Positions 50,009-60,200 of a stretch of 64,000 nucleotides of DNA are shown here, one piece after another. Position numbers and translations under genes: made by a program. The notes under the pieces were generated by a model. It had not been told where the DNA came from, did no database searches, and worked only from the letters and a program-made list of their open reading frames with translations. How positions within the stretch are numbered: the first letter of the stretch is position 1; each line of letters starts with the position of its first letter. This stretch comes from Isoetes taiwanensis (lineage: Eukaryota; Streptophyta; Lycopodiopsida; Isoetales; Isoetaceae), in the NCBI GenBank assembly GCA_021234155.1, contig JAJEKV010000050.1, positions 8,858,548 through 8,922,547 of the forward strand, given 5' to 3'.

Positions 50009-51204
50009 ATGAAGGAGAGGGATGGATGTTTTTCTGATGAGGAGAGTCTGGTAGATAAGCTCATTCTCCATCCCTTGGAAATCATGGTCAGGCTTCAGTT
50101 CGCATGACACCAATCCATAGTTTTGCTAGCTGACGCTCAAGTCATTACTTAGTTGGGTCATCAGGGAGTACGCCTTGGTGAGCCCTTGGATTACTGAAGG
50201 TAGTATTATAGGATCTTCTACATGTGTTGTGGTCCCCAAGTTCTAGTCCCACCTCCGGTGTTCATGGTTGATCCTATCCTCATAGGGCTTGGGAGAGGGG
50301 TAGACGAAAGTGGTACCTTATTCTTATTGCTTATAACTTGCCAACCAATCAGTAAGTATGCCTGTCTTAGGAAAAGCATGTAGGCCTAGTATTCAAACTC
50401 ATTATCTAGGTACTATCTTACCTGTAAGCTAGAGCGTACATTGGCATACTTTGAGGGTAAGATGGTTTAATTCTCGTTACTCGTTCATATGTCTAGCTTA
50501 CACATGTTTCTCTTTTAAATATTATCGGCACCAAACACACCTTCTTCTCATTCACGTGGTTCATGCCATGTATATGGGCTTGGATGTGTTTCACTACTAT
50601 CAGAGGCATTAGCTTTTGCACCTTGGGCACAGACGTTTAGTGGAGCTTCTCATGGAGTTACTAATGGTTGTTAGTCAAGTTGAGATCATTAGTAAAGTTA
50701 CCAAAATGGGAAGTAGACCAGACATTGCTAGACTCCACTAGAATTTCAGTAAAGCTTTTTCTATAAAATTGGTCAGAATCTCATTTTTTGCAACGAAACC
50801 AAAATAGACTAAAACATGATTTTCGACCAAAAAATCCAAGAAAAGTCTCAATGGAGCACTATCGCCAAACTAATTTTTGAAATTAAATTTGCAAAATTGG
50901 TATTTAGAAGTGTGATGCTAATCTATAACATGGCCATAACTTATGTTAAATTGAACCACTTTGCTCGAAAAGCATTCCATTGGAAGGTTGTCAACTCCAA
51001 CTTTCTAAAAAGACCAAATTTGCCCAGCGTGACCTCTAAATCAAGAGATTTTATAATTATTTTCTCAAGGGTAGACTGGGAAAAAATTATTTTTAAAATT
51101 ACAACCTAAAATCCTATTCAAAAAGTGCAATGTTATATTTTTTATTTTTATTTTTATCGGTTTATAACTAAGCTATGATAGTCTTTTTGTTTATTCTTCA
51201 AACT
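50009..51204. other. Stretch with no recognised gene
   Basis: No domain, RNA gene or repeat is seen. The frame 50816-51109 (97 codons) is lysine-rich and matches nothing known to me. Confidence 0.55.
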
Positions 51205-51340
51205 AAGTTATTGTTTCTACATGAGGTGAAAATCTCACGTACGGTTTTATGGAGTGACAGTAAAGGTAACTTATCCGTCGACTCTTCCACTACGACCCCA
51301 AAGAAACCAAACTCCGCTTTACGGAAAGTCGCTAGAGTAC
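51205..51340 (+). pseudogene. rps12: Plastid DNA insertion: rps12 intron 1 end plus start of exon 2
   Basis: 51289-51340 translates as [17 protein letters not shown], the start of plastid rps12 exon 2 (ribosomal protein S12). Directly before it, 51218-51246 reads as a group II intron domain V, ATGAGGTGAAAATCTCACGTACGGTT. A domain VI-like stretch follows and ends at the exon. In land-plant plastids this is the 3' half of a trans-spliced intron, so the copy came from plastid DNA around the exon 2 locus. After base 51340 the match ends, and the S12 frame stays open only about ten more codons, to a stop at about 51367. It is a nuclear fragment and cannot be functional. Confidence 0.85.
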
Positions 51341-52786
51341 AATCAACCTTTTGCAAATATATATTGTAGGACGATATTTTTGGCATATTACTAATTCATT
51401 CCTTACTATGAACTTGACACGTAAGATATTTTTGTCCGCAGCACTCTTGCAAGAAATAATTTGACATGTTTCGTAGAGGTTTTTTTTTTTTTTTTTTTTT
51501 TTGATTGAGCTATTTTTCTTCAATGAAGCAATTAAGCTTCCATAATCAATAATGATTTAGAGATTGTTTTTGATGCTATTTTGCTTCAATTAAGCAATTT
51601 TATTTGGATAGACTAAGGATCCAGAGATCTCTTCGGCACATATATTACAAATTGATTTTGTTATGAGGCATATGTTTTGTCATATGATTTCTAGGGATCA
51701 TTCTAAAGCTTAAAAATATGCTGAACATAAGACCGTGGTGAATTTTCTAAGAGCTTTTATAGAAATCATTTTTTTTTATTTTTTATTTTTTTTTTGAAGT
51801 TAAGGCAGATTTTGTATTTCAGATAGGAAATATTACAGCTTCTTGATCGCTCAACGATCAGATAAGAAAATAAGCACATAAAAACAACCCTGAATGATCA
51901 GGAAAAACAAAGAACTGCTATAGTAGCAGATGAACAAATAAAGTGTACATATGCTGCTGTCGCAATCGTTGTTACCCTTGATGGCCAGATATACAATTGT
52001 AGAGCAAAAATGTTATCTCCAATCTTCTTAGCAATCTCTGAACAATCATAATGGAAGAGAAATCCAGAAAATCCAAGAAGAGTGTACAAATAAAATGCTG
52101 TCCAAAAATAGCAAATAACAATGTATTCCCATCATAAAGGCAAATGAGCCTCCTAGCTCGCCATGAATCAAAATGCTCTGTAGTTCAGGAAGCTCAAACT
52201 AGACTTCAGAAAAATTTGAGATCTGAAACTCGGTGCATTGTCGGAGAACACCTCTAGGTCATCATACATGTATTATGCTTCTCTGAACAATCATTTATCC
52301 ATACAAACCTTCATTCAAATGTAGAACCAAGATCTCCCGCTTCTCAATTCCCTATCTCTCATCCAAAAAAATTGCCCAGAACTACTGAGAATAATGAAGA
52401 TATCTCACAAATATCTAAAATAGTCAGATGAAGAACACCAATATATCGAATAGACTGCCACTCTATTCATGCAAAGCTGCCACCTCCTTAAGTGCTACAC
52501 AAACTGATCAAACCTAAACTTCAATTCCTGGAAACTAGCATCATCGAAGCCTCATGCAATTACCGTAAATCTGGTTAAGCTTAAGACAAGCCAACTGACC
52601 AGACTATTCTCTAAAGCCCGGTTTAAAAATATAAATTGTCAAAAGCTTCTAGCTTTATAATCCAGAACAAAAAAATGGCAATCAATCTGCATAACTACCA
52701 GAAGAATCGAAACTTCTTGTTGCTTAATCTGCTTATTCCAGATACAACCGCCAGTAGGAAGTGAGAAAAGGATGAAGGAATCTTAC
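51341..52786. other. AT-rich stretch with T-rich runs
   Basis: A T run of about 22 bases lies at 51480-51502, and a T/A-rich run at 51770-51797. These could be poly(A) tails of minus-strand insertions, but no element body is recognised. No gene is seen. Confidence 0.5.
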
Positions 52787-52897
52787 CACCAGATATGCAA
52801 AAAATGTGACAAAAGGCTCTGAATCAAAGCGGCAGAAATTCCCTCGCCTGGCCACCAGAATCATTGAAGGAGGTCTTTGCGGCTGCGGCAGTGCCAT
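52787..52897 (-). CDS. Candidate first coding exon of an unrecognised gene
   Basis: On the minus strand an ATG at 52897 opens 37 codons containing MALPQPQRPPSMILVARRG. They end in phase 0 at a good 5' splice site (GTG then GTAAGA). The surrounding 250 bp are clearly richer in GC than the flanks, as many plant first exons are. I could not find a convincing second exon below 52786, so it may equally be chance. Confidence 0.2.
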
Positions 52898-55800
52898 GGA
52901 GCGGTTTTGCCGTGAAGAAGGGCTGGACGAGCCCTCCCAAAGCCCTAGCCGCTCTGCGCTAGCCGCATATTTTTTCGTTTCCTCGTTCAGAAATCAATTT
53001 AGGCTGAGATTCCACTGCTGGAAGCGATAGTTAACTCTGTGGCATCAAATGTCGTAAATCTAAACAACGATAGCCAGATGTATATGGTTCCACTACGGCA
53101 AAGGCAGTTGTTCCAAGAAAAATCTCTTCCATTAGTCTGATTCGTGTCAAGATCTGAAGAGGGGTAATTGTTTCTGGTGCAAAAGGTCGGGGGGATTCCC
53201 CTGACAGTTAAGCAAATTTTTATAGCGTACACATCATCTTCCGAAGCAAAACCCGATGCTTAATTGCCGCTGTTAGTGGAATCACAGAAAACAACGGAAG
53301 TTTTAAATCGTTCAACTGGATTGGTCAGCTTCTAACTTCCAGGCATCGATTGACTCCAGTGGAATCTCACCCTTAGGGTTTTGCAACCCTTTTATCTTTT
53401 ATCTGTTACGATGGCATGCTTGTGGGCGCCAAAACGATCTGTAGCCACTCTGATATGGTTTTCCGACTCTGTGCTTGTAGCTGGATTTGCCTGAATATGG
53501 AAAAGGCAAAAAAATAGGCATGGATCGGATGTGGTAAAAGCATCCTAGAAATAGATACAGATGGTCGATTTGCTTTGAGATACCAATAGGCAGACACTTC
53601 AAAGCCAACAAAAAATTTTCGGTTGGATATGGCATGTCTTGGGCATCTATAACAGTATCCGATTATTGATCTTTATTCAAGAAAATAATCAATGCACATG
53701 TCTCTAGGCTAGCAGATCGACCTATTATTAGGTGATGTTGCAACTCTATTAACCATGGATTCTTTTATGTATGGCTTTTATTCTTAACAGAGTAAACATG
53801 AATAGCCTGTTTCTCAAGTTTAATGATAGACCTGGCTATATAATAAGGTTAGGCATAATATTTCTCTAATCTTGTGCATCTGATGCAAAGTGGATGCTGG
53901 ATGGATAGAAAAGAAAAATGGGATTTGTCCCAATTGCAAGAAGGAAATGGGCATTTGGTTCCACAAAAGGCTGGAAGGAATGGAACGACTTCTACCAAAC
54001 AGGTCTGCTTATAATTCTAAATCGAGATAGAAAATCTACGTTATTTGCCTACGATTCTATATCTAGACAGTAAATGCACATGTTGTTTCAGGGTATTTGC
54101 GTTGTAGCTATATGCTTTCTCAATGCTAAGTGTTCAGATTCACTTTGCTATTATATGATTATTTATATTATTACTAGTCGGATGTTATGAAAGGACTTAA
54201 TGCCATCCTAGACAGTAATTTGATTCTGGAATTTTGAAGACAAAATGAGCTTCAAGCTTTGATATAGCACTTTATTCGAGTGTATTCTACTAGGGACAAA
54301 AATATTCAAACATTATCTTAGACTATCCGTACGAAGTATTTCTATTGCTTTTGGCATGCTGGGAGCAAAATCTTAACTGCAGCTTCCTTCTGTGATCTAA
54401 GATAGGCGATGATTCCACACACGGCAGCGGCAATTCGTTCAAGAATTTAAAAAAATCAAACTTGGCGAAAATCTACAGCATCTGCTCTCTACTTGGCAGA
54501 AATCCAGCCCACGACAATTATCATAATCTCAAAGTAACGGCGGTGCTCCCCTGATAGTTAACCGAGTGTTTTGCAATTAGATGTGAGAGTTTTCAGTTTT
54601 GAGGGCAGTGTTTTGCTAACTGCTAACTGCGGTAGTGGAATCATCATCCAAGCTTAATGCCATCAAAGGATTGGTGTTCAGTTAATTGACACGCCCATAA
54701 CTGTGCGAGTGGAATCTCAGCCTAAAATTGCCAAATGATAGTTGTGTCAAAATATAAAACATACATGGAATTAAGCTATAAGGCTTATTATTTTATCTTG
54801 TATTTATGTTATAAACCTGATTTTATACTATGAAAAATTTGATGCTATGATTCCATTTATTTTCTTGTTAATGTTTGCTCAGGACAAAAGGATACAATTG
54901 GTGATCAGTGATAAACTGAGAGACCCAATGTATCTTTTGGCCCTTGCATCATTACCAGGATTATTGCTAACATTTGCATGATTGGTGCAGGTATGCCTTC
55001 TCTCCTCCAATTGTATTTATTTTGCTATTAGAGTCGCCTTTAGCTTGAAGGATGTGAAATATTCGAAAAAAGGACATGGCGCAATGCCACTTGGAGTTCG
55101 GATCTATTTGTTCATTGGAAATGGGCTACAATGGTTTGTATAATGGAGTGATTTAGTAACACAATTAATTTGGATAACTGATACATATGGCATGGTCCAT
55201 TTGGCTAAGTTATATCTATATTTGTATAGCTTAACAGTTGTATAAGCTAAAGCCAAGTTCTAGGCATAATCTTTAAATAATAGTATATAGAATTCATAGT
55301 CTATGTAATTGCACATAATTCAAGTTGATGACTGTAGCAGATGCTAACTTCTTATTTCTTATGACTTCTTATTTCTTATGACTTTGGTGACTAGATAATG
55401 GTCTTCATGTTAAATTACTTCGGCTTTGGGAAAAAGGTACTATTCTAGATTGATTTGTTCCGTTTGTATATATAGGATGTTAATCTTTGGGGTTCACTTA
55501 TAGCCAAGGGATTGACCTTGAAAGGCAAATTCTTTCCGGTTTACCCCAAGTAGTGGCAAAACCCCCTACCTCTTACGCTAGGCATGCCCCCCAATTTTTG
55601 TATTTTTTATTTTTTTCTAAGGAATTTTGAAGAACAATAATTGTGTGGTCAATCTATGGATATGTCGTAGTATTGCCATTTTCATATTTGTTTGAAGCCA
55701 GCTAGAACCAAATAATTGTGAAAGTCGCGAGCCCCAGATGTTTGGATTTTTCAAGTCTGTTTATGTTGTGCAGCATAATCTAGGTTCGACATTTGCAAAA

Positions 55801-55936
55801 AGGGGTAGGTTTCTTTTCACATGCGAATATGGTCATTTTTCCTCTGTCTGGAATTTATCTCAAAAGTGTTTCTCTTGGATGATTTTGTAAAGGAAAAAGA
55901 TCTCGTCAAGATGCGAATTCTTATAATTCTGGTAAG
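52898..55936. other. Long stretch with no recognised gene
   Basis: No domain, RNA gene or tandem array is visible. Short phrases such as CCCCTGA(C/T)AGTTAA recur (53199 and 54549) next to similar wording about half a kilobase apart, hinting at an old duplication. Confidence 0.5.
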
Positions 55937-56096
55937 GGACTCGCAAGGAACACAAAAACTGGATAGATAGGCTTGTCATTCATCATAGCAGCAGTATACA
56001 ATGTTTGAATAATATAGATGGGGAGCTGACCATAGGAACAATGGTCGAGCTACCCCATAAGGAAGAAAGTGTGCATAGGCAGTACATAAGGATAGT

Positions 56097-56173
56097 GGCG
56101 ACAACTTCTCATCGGGATGAAAAACCCCGCCCTTTCGGGTTTTCGAGGAAAACCCTAATGAGAAATGGTCGCC
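56097..56173 (-). other. Conserved hairpin of element copy 2
   Basis: GGCGACAACTTCTCATCGGG pairs with CCCTAATGAGAAATGGTCGC plus one base. The inner 36 nt, with ATGAAAAACCCCGCCC and GGGTTTTCGAGGAAAA, are the same as in copy 1. The outer stems of the two copies differ at four left-arm positions, three of which changed on both sides. Confidence 0.8.
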
Positions 56174-56404
56174 AACAACCTTGGATGGTTGCCTGGAGAA
56201 TCGGAGGAGATGGGGCGATGGCGTACGCAAGAGGGAGTGAACCCACGAGACGGTATAATACCTGCAAAAGAAATGGAACATATAGAAGGCACCCATTAAC
56301 AATTAAGGAGAACAAGAACGTGCATGACGGTGAAGCGGCAAGCTACACAACAACAAACACCCAAAAAACTGATGTGAGTGATTAGTAATGAGGAGAAATA
56401 CAAC

Positions 56405-56615
56405 AATACATGGCAGAAGAGAAGATAGCATCACCCGGAGGGTGGAGAAAAAAAGCATGATCCAGCGGGTGGAAAAAAGAACATGATAAAAAAGAAATTT
56501 GTGTCACCCTTAGGGTGGAAATAAATAGCATCACCCACAGGTGGAGAACAAGGCAGCACCATGTAGGTGCAAAAACATGATTATAGCAACACCCGGGGGG
56601 TGGACAACAATAAGG
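56405..56615. repeat. Tandem small-hairpin array inside element copy 2
   Basis: Four or five blocks of the form CACCC-n-GGGTGGA recur every 45-80 bp: CACCCGGAGGGTGGA, CACCCTTAGGGTGGA, CACCCACAGGTGGA and CACCCGGGGGGTGGA, with GCGGGTGGA between the first two. Each can fold into a tiny stem. Copy 1 has a different array in the same place. Confidence 0.75.
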
Positions 56616-56843
56616 TATGCATGAACAGAAACACATGTGAAAAACAATAAACAAGCGCCTAAGCAAATCGGGGCGGGAAGGGAGGGAAGCAATGGGCAAT
56701 GAGAGAAGTGCTGCTGTGAGAACACGCCGAGAACCGGCCTCGAATATGGAGTGTACTTATATAATGGCTCGTCCCTTCCTAGAATGGCGATCCGAGGGCT
56801 CGGATCAATGCTATTCTGAAGGACTCGCAAGGAACACAAAAAC

Positions 56844-59700
56844 CGGCCAACCACCAGAGGACTTTCTTAGCTATAAGCCAAGCCGCTAAGAAACATCAGG
56901 CCGCTGATAACAAACTCGATGGGCAAAAAAGGACTTGCCAAATAAAGGATAATTGTGAACAAAGAACAAGAAGAACCTCTAGCGCACGAAATGACCTAAA
57001 AAAGACGATGATGTGATAAAGTTAAAACAACACCCATTAACTGTATTGCCAAAATAATAGTGTAACAAGCATCTAAAAAGAATAACTAAGAGGAGGATGG
57101 TAAAATGGAAGAAAGTGTGAAGGCACCAAGATGAAGGCCCCCATCAACCATGGGGTACGAGCGACATCATGCAGGATCCCTCGTGCTGCTAGTTACCAAA
57201 AGACATCATGGATATAGTGAAACGAGATCCAAGTCAAGGGAATGGTAAGATGGCGATGCTGGAATGGAGGAGGTCAAAATGTAACATCCAAGTCAAAGAT
57301 AAAAGTATAGAGGAGATGGAGGTCGAGAGTGCCAAGGTTCGGGTAGGAGTAATGAGGTGAATCCAATAACCAAGTGATGAAAATGGGTAATGGAAACACA
57401 ATAACTACGTGTTGTTATGTGGAAAATTATCTCCTGTCAAATCTAGATACAAAATAAGACAACTCGTGACAAACATGTAAAGAGCTTACCCTTAGCAAGT
57501 AACGGTAACGCATATCTAGAGACGACAAATACATAACATAACAGATCAAGAGGTGGGGAGTACCAGGACAACAAAGGAAATGCTTGTGACAGAAATGAGA
57601 TGTCATAGGAAAAGATGATACGACATACCTATACCCATGCCAAGTGATTCCAAATCCATATAAACATAAAGATGCACAAGATATAGATAAAAGGAAGTAT
57701 CTAAACTCAAATGATGTATTTAAACTAAAAAGATATATGATTAATATGCACACCAAATTGGAAACCTGGTACTAGACAAATCCACTTGCAATCAAGATGC
57801 AAAAATCGACAACTCAATACATGTATATATGGAAAATTGGCGTGGAAACAAACTGGAGATAGAGCCAATGACCGTAAACCTATAGAAATTATGTAAAAGA
57901 AGCATACAATGCAACATGTGAAAAAGCCAAATATAGATCACTGGAGAGAAGCAATATTAGATCCAAATACAGGAAACAAAGAACTAGGCGAGCAAGGAAC
58001 TATTAAATATTCAATGAAGCTCATCAAAGGAAAATAATGCATGCTCCCCCTTGATACTCAAAACTCGATGTCCATAAGGCACACCATGCATGTCCACAAA
58101 GTGAAGACAATCAATCTATAATTGGCCAGTATATCGATATAGCTTCCTAAAAATCACTCTCAGAAAAAATCAATATAAGACAAGAAAAGAATCACTCATA
58201 AGTATGCTACCCGTGTATAAGCTAAGGTCAAGGTGAAGGACAAAGGTTGGTCAAGGTCAAGATCAACTTCATACAGGGAGACAGCCATGAATTAAATAAA
58301 TGTTGATCAAGGTCATGTTCCAACAAAGAACAATAGCTCAAAGTTGCAAGCAGCAAAATCTGTAACTATGAGGAGAGAGTTGAGGTGTTAGGTATAGACA
58401 AATTCGAGACGTAAAATATATGTGACTACGGCAGATGCATTGTTTCTCTTGAATGATCCCCTTATATGTCCAAAACACGCCTCATGGAAAAACAATAAGA
58501 AATCTAGAACCATGCAAAGGTACCTCACATGTCAAGAATAAAGGCGTCCCCATCATCCTAAATAGATTCCAATCCAACTTATGGAAGAGACTCCATCTAT
58601 GAATTTAGAACCCCCAAGGCACCATACAAACATCATGCCGCACGCATGCGCATCAATCACATGTGAATAGGAAAGCAAATGGAAAGAGTTAGCTAGTAAA
58701 AAAGAGAGAGCTGAGGTGTTAGTTGTAGACAAATTCGAGATGAAAAAACATATGCATGTGTAGCTAGAGTCAAGTTGTGAAAAGCACGTGCTGTCACTGC
58801 AGATGAGCCACATGCAATGAAGCAAGGATGAGTCTAAGGAATGGGCAAGGTGGCGACGCTCGAACAAAGAGGGTCAACAATGCAAATTAAGGTGGAAGCC
58901 ATGATCAATCGGTTGGAGTGGACGCTAAACCGACATCAAAAGCAAGGCTAAGTTGAATGAAGAGTGCTACAAAGCCATAGCTTACTAAAACGAGAAGTAA
59001 AGGCACTCTCAAAAAGTAATGAAGGTCGAGAGAAAGGTCAAGATGGCTGATAGGGTGGAAAACACACAGGAATTAATCGAAGTCCCGACCGAAGTCGAGG
59101 GCAACCCAAGTATGGTTGGGGTAAAATGATGACAAATTGAACCCGCAATTGGCCCCCTCAAAGCCCAGAGTGGGGACCCATCACCTCATATCGGATAAAA
59201 ATTGACCCTAGGCAAAATGAAGTAGCAAGGGAGAGCCGACTTTATGATAGGAATATAGAAAAATGGGGGACATGGTGTTGTCAAACAATATCGCAAGGAC
59301 CATCATCTCTCAAATGAGGAGACCCTAACAATATAGGACACCCAAGGAAATTTTGTACACATAGTACCATGATGAAAAACTATACATCAATGCTGCCATG
59401 ATTTGGCAGCATAGAAGAGCAAATGGCATTTCATATCAATGGCTAATGATTTGATGAAATATGTGCATGGACCAAGTCAACTCAAGAGCTCAAGCTGAAG
59501 AACCAAGCAAGGACTTTCATTTGAAGCATCACAAGAAAGGATGTAAGGTGAAAAGGTCAAAGTCATACAAGGAGGAAGGCAAGGTCAACTCACGGAAGCT
59601 TTATGACAATATCAAGATAAGAAGACCCCTTTGAGAAGTAAGATGTTGATTCAAGTTCAAATTCTTGGGCATTAATCATGTTGGAAGCACCCTTTACCTC
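56844..59700. other. AT-rich, internally repetitive stretch without a gene
   Basis: A block with GTTAG(G/T)TATAGACAAATTCGAGA or its variant appears at about 58388 and 58718. GGTGGCGACGCTCGAAC at 58850 resembles GATGGCGATGCTGGAA at 57250. 58220-58320 is rich in AAGGTCAAG. These look like two decayed copies of one repeat. No domain is recognised. Confidence 0.5.
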
Positions 59701-60200
59701 TATCTCCTTCATTTCACTTGCCTCCACCCCTATACATACCCCACTATGGTTCAAACTCTTTCCCTAGTCAAGAACTTCTCACACATCCTTAAAACACCCT
59801 CCATTTACTTGAAACACGAAAAATCCGTATAAAATTGACCTACCATTAGTCAAAGTGGCATATTCTCTCTCTAAGTCAAGAAGAGAGAGAAAGAGCTCAC
59901 ATCTTCAATGTCAAATTGCATGGACAAAAAATGAGCTCAAAAACATGGTTTAAACCATTGCTCAAATTCACATTTGATGAACTTGCCATGCCACATCATC
60001 ATCCACCTCACCAAAGTTGTCCACCTCATCACACATCATTTTTTCATCTCACAAAGTTTTTGATTAGGGGAAAAGTTTTGCCAAGTCACCACATGCCACG
60101 TCATCCTATGCCACATCATCCTTGGATTGCCTACATGTACCTCATACTCACCCCATGTCTAAACTCCAAGTACATGCCATTCGAAAAGAAAAAATATGTG
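59701..60200. other. Stretch with CATGCCAC(A/G)TCATC repeats
   Basis: Between 59980 and 60120 the words GCCACATCATC and GCCACGTCATCC recur four times at irregular spacing. A frame over this region is histidine-rich as a result. No gene is recognised. Confidence 0.5.

Larger units (their letters stand above)
55937..56843 (-). mobile_element. Roughly 0.9-kb non-autonomous hairpin element, copy 2
   Basis: Perfect 23-bp direct repeats at 55937-55959 and 56821-56843 bracket a body of about 860 bp. On the minus strand the body starts with CCCTCGGATCGCCATTCTAG and a TATA box (56757-56764). It continues through CGAGGCCGGTTCTCGGCGTG, a tandem array (56405-56615) and the hairpin (56097-56173), and ends in CCTATCTATCC. 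The start and the hairpin match copies 1 and 4; the rest is diverged. No long reading frame is present. Confidence 0.72.

Noticed and set aside
35576-56173. Hammerhead ribozyme as an explanation for the conserved hairpin
   Set aside because: ATGA, GAAA-like and stem parts are present in a suggestive order, but the required CTGANGA core is not. The outer stem also closes as one long helix rather than a three-way junction.
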